Of a DNA stretch of 29,824 bases, positions 14,952 to 22,263 are shown piece after piece; position 1 is the first letter of the stretch; each line of letters begins with the position of its first letter. Under the pieces are notes generated by a model. The model ran no database searches, was not told the origin of the DNA, and was given only the letters and a program-made list of their open reading frames with translations. The DNA lies in NCBI GenBank assembly GCA_027035985.1, contig JALVTI010000105.1:2434-32257 (forward strand), written 5' to 3'. The position numbers were made by a program, and so were the translations under genes. Source of the DNA: Aquificales bacterium. Its GTDB lineage: Bacteria; Aquificota; Aquificia; Aquificales; QOAS01.

Positions 14952-15221
14952 CTACTCGAAAAGTTGGTTGTGGGTTCCTATCCGTACGAGGATTAAGTCT
15001 TTATTGTCCACTTTGTAGATGACCAATAGGTCACCCCCTAGGTGGAACTCCCTAAAGTCTTTCCAATTTCCGCTTAAAGGGTGGTCTTTTACCTCCGGTG
15101 GTAGGGGTTTCCCCTCCAAAAGCAGGGAAATATACCTTACAAATTTTTCAAACTGTTTATCCGTCATTCTAACTTTGCTTAAATCCTTTTTGAACTGCTT
15201 GTGTCTTTTAAGATTTAGCAC
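14952..15221 (-). CDS. YafQ/RelE-family mRNA interferase toxin
   Basis: The 89-residue protein matches YafQ closely. His47, His60, Asp64, His84 and Phe88 correspond to E. coli YafQ His50, His63, Asp67, His87 and Phe91, in DHPLSGNWKDFREFHLGGDLL and RIGTHNQLF. Such toxins cut mRNA on the ribosome. The whole catalytic set is present, so the toxin should be active. It starts with GTG at 15221, overlapping the antitoxin's last 14 bases, which couples translation to the antitoxin. It converges on moeA. Confidence 0.92.
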   Translation of the reverse strand: MLNLKRHKQFKKDLSKVRMTDKQFEKFVRYISLLLEGKPLPPEVKDHPLSGNWKDFREFHLGGDLLVIYKVDNKDLILVRIGTHNQLFE

Positions 15222-15483
15222 CGCCCCTAACCTCTTTTTCCAAGGTTGCCAAATCGACCGCTTCTATATTTTTGCCTTTCCTAACCTCTTCCAATACCTT
15301 TTGGGTTTCCTCGTTTGGAAGTTTAACCGGAAAAGGAATACCTCTTTCCAATACCACTTGGGTGAGGAAGATATTAATCGCATCTGAAAGACTTAAGCCG
15401 TAGCGAGCCAAGATTTTCTTAGCCTCCCTTTTTATTTCGGCATTTAGGTAGATATTCGTTCTTTCCTTTTTAACCGAGGGCAT
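15208..15483 (-). CDS. RelB/DinJ-family antitoxin
   Basis: The antitoxin has 91 residues from the ATG at 15483. Its N-terminal ribbon-helix-helix (RTNIYLNAEIKREAKKILARYG, then LSLSDAINIFLTQVV) should dimerise and bind the operator. The following ERGIPFPVKLPNEET is the standard DinJ linker, and the C-terminal acidic helix would wrap the toxin. A TTG at 15504 could add seven residues, but that lies within the upstream palindrome and gives a non-family N-terminus, so ATG is preferred. Autoregulation of the pair is expected from the family and from the palindrome 16 bases upstream. Confidence 0.9.
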   Translation of the reverse strand: MPSVKKERTNIYLNAEIKREAKKILARYGLSLSDAINIFLTQVVLERGIPFPVKLPNEETQKVLEEVRKGKNIEAVDLATLEKEVRGGAKS

Positions 15484-15498
15484 AGGTAAATAATGTAA

Positions 15499-15513
15499 AC
15501 ACAAAGTTTGTGT
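15499..15513 (-). promoter_or_regulatory. Palindromic operator of the toxin-antitoxin pair
   Basis: ACACAAA-G-TTTGTGT is a perfect 7+1+7 inverted repeat, 16 bases before the antitoxin ATG. RelB/DinJ antitoxins repress their own operon by binding such repeats. No clear -35 is visible, but AT-rich TACATTAT follows toward the gene. Confidence 0.6.
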
Positions 15514-15539
15514 CGACCCTAAAACTCGTCTTCCTGTTT

Positions 15540-15962
15540 TTACACCCTCTTAGCAATCCACCAATAGAGGGCAAAGAGCAAAATACCAAACCATAAGGGT
15601 GCCAGCTTTCCGAAAATTACCCCCTTGAGGTCTTCCTTTACACCCTTTCCGCAGAGGGGAGAGTGCAGAACCTCCACCCTTTCGTTGGGTCTAATATTTT
15701 TTGCCGTTATCCACTTTAGGGTTTCCGTTCGATTTTCCACCTCAAGGCGGAGGGTAATTTCCTTTAGACCCTCTGGGGGATTTTTGACCCCCCAATCCCT
15801 TTGGGGGAGTTCTCTTACCTCTATTACCTCCGCGGGGATTGGCTTTCCTAAAAGCTCCAGGCAGAGGTATTTGAAACCCCTTAGCACCCCCCAAAGGGTA
15901 AAGAGGAGGGCAAACGCCAAAAGGAGGTATTGAAAAATTTTCCCCGTCGGGAGATTCTCCAT
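15540..15962 (-). CDS. Small membrane protein, DUF3592-like
   Basis: The 140-residue protein has a transmembrane helix near each end (about 12-32 and 117-137). Between them lies a soluble beta-rich domain with PAEVIEVRE, ITLRLEVENRTETLKWI and RVEVLHSP. Two flanking helices around a beta domain beginning with a 'xAxVxxxxx' strand is the look of DUF3592 proteins, whose role is unknown; the assignment is tentative. It begins two bases after the phosphohexomutase stop codon and must be cotranslated with it, the last gene of a hemE-led leftward operon. Confidence 0.65.
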   Translation of the reverse strand: MENLPTGKIFQYLLLAFALLFTLWGVLRGFKYLCLELLGKPIPAEVIEVRELPQRDWGVKNPPEGLKEITLRLEVENRTETLKWITAKNIRPNERVEVLHSPLCGKGVKEDLKGVIFGKLAPLWFGILLFALYWWIAKRV

Positions 15963-15964
15963 TT

Positions 15965-17359
15965 TTAGTTCCTAAAGAGGGAAACCGCTTCCTTTAAGAC
16001 CGCATCGAGGAGTTTTTCGTCCGGCATTTCGGCGTAAATTCTTAAAAGCGGTTCGGTTCCCGAGGGTCTGACGAGCAGCCATCCGTCGTTTTCGAAAACG
16101 AGCTTCAGCCCGTCTATCGTTTTGACCTCCCTAACCTTGAGACCGCCGACCGCCGAAGGCGGGTTTTTCTTTAATTCCTCGAGTTTCTCCTTCTCCCGCG
16201 GGTCAACGGGGAGGTCTATACGCCTGTAATAAGCCTCACCGAAGCGTTTAAAGAGCTCTTCGATTACCCCCGAAGGGGTTTTGCCCTTTAGGAAGAAAAG
16301 TTCTAGCAGGTAGAGCGCCGAGAGCAAGCCGTCCCGCTCGGGGGTGAAGTGGGGAAATCCGTAGCCGCCGCTCTCTTCCCCCCCGAAAATCACGTCATCC
16401 CTTTCGAGGATAACCCTATTGATGTTCTTAAACCCTACGGGGGTCTCTATTATTTCAACCCCGAAGTGTTTCGCTATTCTGTCCGCCAAATAGGTGGTTG
16501 AAACCGTTTTGACGACCGCCCCGCGTAAGCCCTTGTTTTCGAGCAGGTGCAAAAGCAACAGCGCATAGATTAGCTGGCTGTTGACGAAATTCCCCTTTTC
16601 GTCCACCAGAGCGACGCGGTCGCCGTCGCCGTCGTTCATTATCCCGCAAAAGGCGTTCTCCGCCCTCACCTTTTCTGTTAAGGTTTTTGCGTTCTTTTCA
16701 ACCGGTTCGGGGGCTCTGCCGCCAAAGAGCGGGTCGCGGTAGGCGTGGATTTCCACAATCTGGGCTTTCGTTCCCTCCAAAGCCCCCCTAAGGTATCCTA
16801 TGGAGGAGCCAAACATCGGGTCATGGACTACCTTGAAATCCTCTTCCTTAAAGAGGTCTAAGTTAATTTGCTCCCTCACGGCGGATATGTATTCTTCGGT
16901 GTAATCCTCCTCCGAGAGGTTTCCAAGTTCGAACTCCGGTTCCCTTTCGGGTGAAAACTTTCCTATCAGGGATTCCACCTTTTGGACGAATTCGGGTGTG
17001 GCGCTCCCCCCGAAGGAGTCCTTTATCTTATACCCGTTGTAGGTGGGCGGGTTGTGGCTCGCCGTTATCATTACCCCGTTGTCGAAGTCCTTATACTTGA
17101 CCGCCCACGAGGTGAGAGGGGTAGAGACCGCTTTCGGCGAGAGGTTCACGTCGAAACCTTCGGATACGAAAAGGGTAGCCGCTTCGCGGGCGAAATTTTC
17201 CGACATAAAGCGGTTGTCGTAACCTATAAAGACCCGCTTGGCTCCCCTAGCCCTCAAAGCAGCCGCGTGGGCGATAACCACCTTTTTGAGGTTTTCAAAG
17301 GTGAAATCGCGGGCTATTACAGCCCTCCATCCGTCGGTTCCAAACTTTATAACCGCCAT
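15965..17359 (-). CDS. Phosphoglucomutase/phosphomannomutase family protein
   Basis: The 464-residue alpha-D-phosphohexomutase shifts phosphate between C1 and C6 of a hexose, feeding glycogen, envelope sugar or nucleotide-sugar synthesis. All four signatures are visible: KFGTDGWRAVI at the N-terminus, the phosphoserine loop MITASHNPP with Ser101, the Mg-binding DGDGDR (243-248), the sugar-binding GGEESGG and the phosphate-binding RPSGTEPLLRIYAE. Sequence alone does not settle whether glucose, mannose or glucosamine phosphate is used; the third sugar loop GEESGG favours glucose or mannose. It lies 13 bases after hemE, in the same operon. Confidence 0.93.
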   Translation of the reverse strand: MAVIKFGTDGWRAVIARDFTFENLKKVVIAHAAALRARGAKRVFIGYDNRFMSENFAREAATLFVSEGFDVNLSPKAVSTPLTSWAVKYKDFDNGVMITASHNPPTYNGYKIKDSFGGSATPEFVQKVESLIGKFSPEREPEFELGNLSEEDYTEEYISAVREQINLDLFKEEDFKVVHDPMFGSSIGYLRGALEGTKAQIVEIHAYRDPLFGGRAPEPVEKNAKTLTEKVRAENAFCGIMNDGDGDRVALVDEKGNFVNSQLIYALLLLHLLENKGLRGAVVKTVSTTYLADRIAKHFGVEIIETPVGFKNINRVILERDDVIFGGEESGGYGFPHFTPERDGLLSALYLLELFFLKGKTPSGVIEELFKRFGEAYYRRIDLPVDPREKEKLEELKKNPPSAVGGLKVREVKTIDGLKLVFENDGWLLVRPSGTEPLLRIYAEMPDEKLLDAVLKEAVSLFRN

Positions 17360-17372
17360 TAGGTAGATAACT

Positions 17373-18380
17373 TTAAAACTTAAATCTCTTCACCACCTCC
17401 ACGAGGTATTTAACCTTTTCGAATTCCATATCGGGGGCTAGTCCGTGCCCGAGGTTAAACACGTAAAGGGTCTTCCTATTTTCGGCAACCCTTTGGAGGA
17501 GCTTTTCAACCTCACTCTTGATGGTCTCTTTATCCGCATAGAGCACCGAGGGGTCTAAATTTCCCTGAATAGCCCTGCTTGGAAACTCTTTTAGGGCAAC
17601 CTCCACGGGGAGAGTCCAATCTATGGAAAACCCGTCGGCGGGGATTTCCTTTGCCAACCTGTATAGGTGCCCGCTACCGCGGAAGAAATAGATAAGCGGC
17701 ACCTCGGGGTGGAGTTCCTTGAGGGTGGAGACCAGCCGCCTTAGGTGGGGTAGATACTCGCCGAACATTTCGGGGGACATAACGTAAGCCCAGCTGTCGA
17801 AGAGCTGCAGGGCGTCCGCTCCAGCCCTCACCTGCTGTGAGAGGTAGGCAATTAGCATATCGGTGAGTTTCTCCATCAGGAGGTGCCACCTATCTCTTTC
17901 CCTATAAAAGGTCTTTCTAACCTCCTTAAAATCCCTCGAGGTTTTCCCCTCCAATATATACGCCCCGAGGGTGAAGGGTGCACCGGCGAAACCTATTAGG
18001 GGAAGTTCCGAACGCTCCTTTACCCTCCGAATGGTTTCGAAAACGTATTCCACCTTCGAGGGTTCAAACTCTTTCCAATCCTCCAAAGGGGGACTTTCCA
18101 AAAGGGGACCCTCTCCGGGGAGGAATTTAACCTCGACCCCCAAAGGTTGGAGAGGAACCAGTATGTCGGAAAAGAGGATAAGCGCATCGACCCCCAACAG
18201 CCTTTCGGGCAGGAGCGTCACCTCGGTAGCCAGCTCCACATTCGAACAGAAGTCTATAAAATCCCGCGCTTTCGCGCGTAAGTTTCGGTATTCGGGCATG
18301 TAGCGACCGGCTTGGCGCATCAGCCAGACGGGAAAGCGCTCCAGAGGTCTTCCTTTCAGGGCGTCCAAAAAGGGGGACAT
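17373..18380 (-). CDS. hemE: Uroporphyrinogen decarboxylase
   Basis: HemE removes four carboxyl groups from uroporphyrinogen III to give coproporphyrinogen III in heme synthesis. From the ATG at 18380 the protein has 335 residues. It starts MSPFLDALKGRPLERF, then carries the family signature FPVWLMRQAGRYMPEYR and the catalytic Asp in FSDILVPL. GFAGAPFTLGAYILEG and IQGNLDPSVL also fit. The open frame extends to 18470, but those 30 residues are not family-like and would overlap bamD, so the inner start is chosen. It leads a leftward operon and is divergent from bamD. Confidence 0.95.
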   Translation of the reverse strand: MSPFLDALKGRPLERFPVWLMRQAGRYMPEYRNLRAKARDFIDFCSNVELATEVTLLPERLLGVDALILFSDILVPLQPLGVEVKFLPGEGPLLESPPLEDWKEFEPSKVEYVFETIRRVKERSELPLIGFAGAPFTLGAYILEGKTSRDFKEVRKTFYRERDRWHLLMEKLTDMLIAYLSQQVRAGADALQLFDSWAYVMSPEMFGEYLPHLRRLVSTLKELHPEVPLIYFFRGSGHLYRLAKEIPADGFSIDWTLPVEVALKEFPSRAIQGNLDPSVLYADKETIKSEVEKLLQRVAENRKTLYVFNLGHGLAPDMEFEKVKYLVEVVKRFKF

Positions 18381-18409
18381 ATCTCGCTTAGGATACCCCA
18401 AAGGGAGGA

Positions 18410-18440
18410 TTGAGACCCTTTTCCACCCAAAGGTTAGAAT
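18410..18440 (+). promoter_or_regulatory. Possible promoter of bamD
   Basis: TTGAGA (18410-18415) and TAGAAT (18435-18440) resemble a sigma-70 promoter with a 19-base spacer, 16 bases before the bamD ATG. The spacer is long, so confidence is low. Confidence 0.33.
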
Positions 18441-18456
18441 GTGATACCTTACGGAG

Positions 18457-19404
18457 ATGGGTTTTTCCAAAAGGGGTTTACTCCTATTGGCGGGAGGGTT
18501 ATCGATATTCCTCGCCTCCTGCGGTAAACCGACGGAAACCGAAAAAGCCCGCGAAGCCCAGCGGGATTTTATTAAAGGTATCGAACTTTACAAGAAAGGG
18601 GATTACTCCGATGCGGCTACATATCTGCGAAAGGCTGAGGCGGGTATGGCTTACCTCTCCCCCGAGCAGATTAGGGAGCTCAAATACAAATTGGCTCTCT
18701 CCCTGTATAAGGATGGAGATTACGAAGATGCCATTTTGGAATTGGAGGACTATATAACCTATTACCCCTCCGCCCCCAATATAGAGGAGGCTTACCTATA
18801 CCTTATAAGCGCCTATCTAAAACTTTCCCCCGACCCGTGGAGAGACCAAACATACACCCTAAAGGCGTTAAAATTGGCGCAGGAGTTCCTCCAAAAGTTT
18901 CCAAACAGCAAATACCTCCCCCAGGTGGAGGAGTTAATCGACGAAGCTAAGCGCAAACTCGCAGAACATCAATATCTGATAGCCAAGTTTTACGAGGATT
19001 ACGGCTACTATTACCCCGCCGCGGTGAGGTTCGAATACCTCCTCCTGACGTATCCCAACTACATAGATACCCACGAGGTGTTGTTCCATTACATTAAAAA
19101 CCTTTTTCTGATACCGCAATACGCCGATAAGAAAATCGCTTACTGGAGGGAAAAATATAAGGAACTCCAGAATAGGATAGAGGACAAAGAGGTTTTAGAC
19201 CCTAAGGCGGCAAAAAAACGCTTGGAGTTTTACAAAGAGCAAATCCAACGTTGGGAAAAGATTTCCGAGGAGTCGGTCAAAAAGGCGGAAGAAAATTTGA
19301 AAATTTACAAGGAGCGTTTCGGCGAGGACAAATATTACAAATTACTTTTAAAAATTAAAAAGGAGGGAAGGGTAAAGCAGTCATGGATAGAAAGGATTTT
19401 GTGA
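18457..19404 (+). CDS. bamD: BamD-like TPR lipoprotein of the outer-membrane assembly machinery
   Basis: The 315-residue protein has a lipoprotein signal peptide with lipobox FLASC (Cys22 lipidated) and then tetratricopeptide repeats: FIKGIELYKKGDYSDAATYLRKAE, YKLALSLYKDGDYEDAILELEDYI, and a third around AKFYEDYGYYYPAAVRFEYLL with TYPN. This is the BamD (YfiO/ComL) arrangement; BamD serves BamA in inserting beta-barrel proteins such as the porin in this window. A Lys/Glu-rich coiled-coil tail (about 230-315) makes it longer than E. coli BamD (245). GGAG precedes the ATG by only a base or two. It overlaps rsfS by 22 bases. Confidence 0.85.
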   Translation: MGFSKRGLLLLAGGLSIFLASCGKPTETEKAREAQRDFIKGIELYKKGDYSDAATYLRKAEAGMAYLSPEQIRELKYKLALSLYKDGDYEDAILELEDYITYYPSAPNIEEAYLYLISAYLKLSPDPWRDQTYTLKALKLAQEFLQKFPNSKYLPQVEELIDEAKRKLAEHQYLIAKFYEDYGYYYPAAVRFEYLLLTYPNYIDTHEVLFHYIKNLFLIPQYADKKIAYWREKYKELQNRIEDKEVLDPKAAKKRLEFYKEQIQRWEKISEESVKKAEENLKIYKERFGEDKYYKLLLKIKKEGRVKQSWIERIL

Positions 19405-19721
19405 AGAAGATAGCAAAGATTTTGGACGACAAGAAGGCGGAAAACATTTCCGCTCTCGACGTTAGGGGACTAACCTCCCTAGCCGATTACTTTGTGATAG
19501 CTTCGGCGGGTTCGGAAACCCACGCCCGTGCCCTCGCCGATTACGTTGAGGAGGAGATTAAAAAGCAAACCGGGGAGCTCCCCCACCACGTGGAGGGAAA
19601 GGAATACAACCGCTGGTTGGTTCTCGACTATGGGGATGTAATAGTTCACGTAATGCTTCCGGAGGTTAGGGATTACTACGGTATAGACTGGCTTTGGGCG
19701 GATGCCAAAAAGGTGGATTGA
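19383..19721 (+). CDS. rsfS: Ribosomal silencing factor RsfS
   Basis: RsfS (RsfA/Iojap) binds ribosomal protein L14 and keeps the subunits apart when nutrients are short. The 112-residue protein carries SLADYFVIASAGSETHARAL (30s to 50s), PHHVEGKEYNRWLVLDYGDVIVHVM and PEVRDYYGIDWLWADAK, which define the family. AGGAGGG lies about ten bases before the ATG, inside the end of bamD. Its 3' end overlaps comF by 20 bases, so bamD-rsfS-comF look translationally coupled. Confidence 0.97.
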   Translation: MDRKDFVKKIAKILDDKKAENISALDVRGLTSLADYFVIASAGSETHARALADYVEEEIKKQTGELPHHVEGKEYNRWLVLDYGDVIVHVMLPEVRDYYGIDWLWADAKKVD

Positions 19722-20349
19722 GCGCCTCCTGTTCGCCGAAACATGCGCACTCTGCGGTGAACCGCTGGGCTCCTCTTCGGTCGTCTGCGACCGCTGTCTC
19801 CTATCCATCCACCCCCAACCGGAGGAAGACCTTTTATCCATCCCCTACTTGGACGGTTATAGGGCGTTTACTGCATATGGGGAAAGTGAGAGGAAAATCC
19901 TCGAGTTGGTGAAGTTCCAAGGTTTCAAACACCTCGCGAGGGAAATAGGAAAATTGGTATCTTCCCACTTAAGGGAATACGAAAAACACCTGAAACCCGA
20001 TGCGGTTACCTTTATACCGACCAACCCCTTTAGGTATTGGTTTTTAAGGGGATTTGACCCCGTGGAGGAAATATTAAAGGAAACTTCGGTCAACTTCGAA
20101 AGGATTATAGGGAGACGGTGGCTTTTTAGGAAACCCTTGGCGAGGGTTAAAAGTTTCCGCGAAAGGCAAAAGCTTGTTAAGGATGCCTTTTATATCAAAC
20201 GGGGAAAAATACCCCGCGTAAGCGGGGGAAAGATTTTAGTGGTGGACGATGTTCTAACAACCGGCTCAACCGCCTCGGAAATAGCCCGCCTGTTGAAAAG
20301 CGCGGGAGCTGTAGAGGTTTATCTGTTTGCCGTTTTTAGACCCCATTAG
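19702..20349 (+). CDS. comF: ComF-family phosphoribosyltransferase-like protein
   Basis: The 215-residue protein has the N-terminal zinc-finger cysteines C15, C18, C29 and C32 and a phosphoribosyltransferase fold with the PRPP loop ILVVDDVLTTGST (178-190). ComF is needed for uptake of single-stranded DNA in naturally competent bacteria; its precise activity is not established, and in non-competent bacteria the family is also widespread. The segment FIPTNPFRYWFLRGFDPVEEI corresponds to the family's P.....R..RGFN. It overlaps rsfS at its start and the convergent lipA by 14 bases at its end. Confidence 0.9.
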   Translation: MPKRWIERLLFAETCALCGEPLGSSSVVCDRCLLSIHPQPEEDLLSIPYLDGYRAFTAYGESERKILELVKFQGFKHLAREIGKLVSSHLREYEKHLKPDAVTFIPTNPFRYWFLRGFDPVEEILKETSVNFERIIGRRWLFRKPLARVKSFRERQKLVKDAFYIKRGKIPRVSGGKILVVDDVLTTGSTASEIARLLKSAGAVEVYLFAVFRPH

Positions 20350-21184
20350 CGACTTTCCACGCCTTGTAGGAACTTCTAACCCACCTTCCAACAAAGGTGT
20401 ATTTGAAACCGAGTTCCTCCGCGAGTTCTTTAATTTTTTCGAATTCCTCTTCGGTGTATTCCTTTACCACCTCAACCTGCCTTTTGGTGGGTTGGAGGTA
20501 TTGACCCACCGTGAGGATATCGCAACCCGCCTCCCTGAGGTCTTCGAGCGTTTTCCTTATATCGTCCCAAGTTTCGCCCAACCCGACCATTAAACCGCTC
20601 TTAGTCCATATATGGGGGTAGTTTTCCTTAGAATACCTAAGGAGGTTTAGAGTCCACTCGTATCTCCCGCCGAGGCGGATTTTCGGATATAACCTCTCGA
20701 CGGTCTCTATGTTGCAGTTGAACACGAAGGGGTTTTCCCTCAAAACTGTATCCACCAATTCGGTCTTTCCCCTAAAGTCGGGGGTGAGCACCTCGACCTT
20801 CGCGTCGGGAATCTCCCTTTTTATCTCCCTTATGCAGGCGGCAAAGTGGGAAGCCCCCCCGTCGGGTAGGTCGTCGCGCGTCACCGAAGTAATCACCACA
20901 TATTTAAGCCCCAACTCCTTCGCCGCCTTTGCGAGATTTTTGGGCTCCGCGGGGTTTAGGGGTTTCGGCGTTCCCTTCCTCACCGAGCAGTAGCGGCACC
21001 CCCGCGTGCAGACATCCCCCATTATCAAAAAGGTGGCGGTTCGGTTGGCGAAACACTCGCCTATGTTGGGGCATTTGCTCTCCTCGCACACCGTATGGAG
21101 TTTTCCCCTTCTCAAGACCCTTTTTACGTCGGATAGAAGGGATAACCTTATGGGTTTCTTCCTCCGTATAGTCTCCCTCGACAT
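20336..21184 (-). CDS. lipA: Lipoyl synthase
   Basis: LipA is a radical-SAM enzyme that inserts two sulfurs into protein-bound octanoyl groups. From ATG 21184 the protein has 282 residues. The auxiliary cluster ligands are Cys33, Cys38 and Cys44 (CEESKCPNIGEC) with the C-terminal Ser in RSSYKA. The radical-SAM cluster uses Cys59, Cys63 and Cys66 (CTRGCRYC). A TTG six codons upstream (21202) is possible but less likely. No lipB is nearby. It is convergent with comF and divergent from the heptad-repeat gene across an AT-rich 56-base gap. Confidence 0.96.
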   Translation of the reverse strand: MSRETIRRKKPIRLSLLSDVKRVLRRGKLHTVCEESKCPNIGECFANRTATFLIMGDVCTRGCRYCSVRKGTPKPLNPAEPKNLAKAAKELGLKYVVITSVTRDDLPDGGASHFAACIREIKREIPDAKVEVLTPDFRGKTELVDTVLRENPFVFNCNIETVERLYPKIRLGGRYEWTLNLLRYSKENYPHIWTKSGLMVGLGETWDDIRKTLEDLREAGCDILTVGQYLQPTKRQVEVVKEYTEEEFEKIKELAEELGFKYTFVGRWVRSSYKAWKVANGV

Positions 21185-21222
21185 AGGGAAGGAATTAAAC
21201 AACCCTTAATAGTGATTTTTAA

Positions 21223-21259
21223 TATAATAAATTCCTTATTATGATTGTTAATAACAATC
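21223..21259 (+). promoter_or_regulatory. TATAAT box and palindrome at the start of the heptad-repeat gene
   Basis: TATAAT at 21223-21228 lies 12 bases before the ATG, so transcription may begin a few bases before it. A perfect inverted repeat, GATTGTTA-A-TAACAATC (21243-21259), starts on the third base of that ATG and covers codons 1-6. It could be an operator just downstream of the promoter or an RNA hairpin blocking initiation. Confidence 0.5.
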
Positions 21260-21645
21260 TCTACCCGGTAAACCTACCTTCCCAAGTGGTGCAAAGCTCT
21301 CAACAAGCCTATCTAAAAACCGAAGACGATGCGGCAAAAATCGCATCTCAAACGGAAAGGGATGGCTCCGCGGCGTTTACCAAAACCCTCGATTGGGGTG
21401 CGGAGTTAAACAGGCAATACGTCTATTCGATGCTCCGACTTTCCGACGATATAGGAACTATGGCAGACCGTATAGGGGTTATGGCTGACCGCATACTCTA
21501 CACCGAGCTTCAAATCGGCGTTATGGCGGACAGGATTATAACCTTCTCCCAAATGCAGAGCGACAACATGGACACCACCCAGCAGTGGCTTACCGATAGC
21601 ACTATAAAAGTTTTAAACACCTACAAAGTAAACCAAAATATCTAA
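21241..21645 (+). CDS. Small heptad-repeat protein with MADRI motifs, unknown function
   Basis: The 134-residue protein has no signal peptide or membrane segment. From Ile71 it shows at least five consecutive seven-residue units each beginning with Ile: IGTMADR, IGVMADR, ILYTELQ, IGVMADR, IITFSQM. This predicts an amphipathic or coiled-coil helix, flanked by polar N- and C-terminal parts rich in Gln, Thr and Asn. I recall similar MADRI repeats in unannotated proteins of other bacteria, but no function. It sits alone between lipA and bacterioferritin with its own likely promoter, and no ribosome site is visible before the ATG. Confidence 0.72.
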   Translation: MIVNNNLYPVNLPSQVVQSSQQAYLKTEDDAAKIASQTERDGSAAFTKTLDWGAELNRQYVYSMLRLSDDIGTMADRIGVMADRILYTELQIGVMADRIITFSQMQSDNMDTTQQWLTDSTIKVLNTYKVNQNI

Positions 21646-21727
21646 ACCCCACGCGGTTAGAAATTGTCAGAAACCGACCTCCGAGGGGGAATAAATTTCT
21701 CCTCCATCCCCCTTAGGAGGTTAAAAA

Positions 21728-22240
21728 ATGAGACACCCCAAAAGTGTGGAACTTTTGAACAAGGCGATACAGGAGGGGGAAACCGCACTCCACCAATACA
21801 TGTACTTCCACTTCGTCTTGAGCGATATGGGTTACGAGATGCTCGCCAACCTCTTCAAAAGGATAGCTATAGAGGAGATGCGCCACGTGGAGGCTTTCGC
21901 CGAACGTATACTCTTTTTGGGCGGAGAGGTCGAACTCGGAAAGTTGGCTAAACCGGTGCAGAGGATTACCGACCCCAAGGAGATGCTCGAGTGGGCGATG
22001 GCGAGCGAGAGCGAGGCGATAGAACTCTATTCAAAATGGGCGGTGGAAGTGGTTGCGGAGGATAGGGATATAGGGACGGAACAGCTGTTTAAAAAGGTTG
22101 TGCTGGACGAGGAAAAACATTTCGACCTATTTGAGAGGGAATTTTTAAACCTCCAAAAGTTTGGAGACCAATACCTCGCCCAACAGGCTATGGAGACGAG
22201 CAGAAGGATGGGAAATCAACAACTATCGGAGGAGAAATAA
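21728..22240 (+). CDS. bfr: Bacterioferritin
   Basis: The 170-residue four-helix protein matches bacterioferritin, the 24-subunit iron store. The ferroxidase ligands can be placed by comparison with E. coli Bfr: Glu18, Glu50, His53, Glu94 or Glu96, Glu128 and His131. Met51 (EEMRHVEAF) is at the place of the heme-binding Met52. AERILFLGGEVEL is the typical helix B end. A strong AGGAGG lies six bases before the ATG. It follows the heptad-repeat gene by 82 bases and is tail-to-tail with uvrC. Together with feoA it is the only iron gene seen. Confidence 0.92.
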   Translation: MRHPKSVELLNKAIQEGETALHQYMYFHFVLSDMGYEMLANLFKRIAIEEMRHVEAFAERILFLGGEVELGKLAKPVQRITDPKEMLEWAMASESEAIELYSKWAVEVVAEDRDIGTEQLFKKVVLDEEKHFDLFEREFLNLQKFGDQYLAQQAMETSRRMGNQQLSEEK

Positions 22241-22263
22241 GTCCAAACCCTTTTGGGGAGTTA

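Noticed and set aside
15484..15504. Longer antitoxin start at TTG
   Set aside because: It lies in the operator palindrome and adds residues foreign to the family; the ATG at 15483 fits better.
18381..18470. N-terminal extension of hemE
   Set aside because: The 30 extra residues are not like HemE and would overlap the divergent bamD start; ATG at 18380 gives the standard N-terminus.
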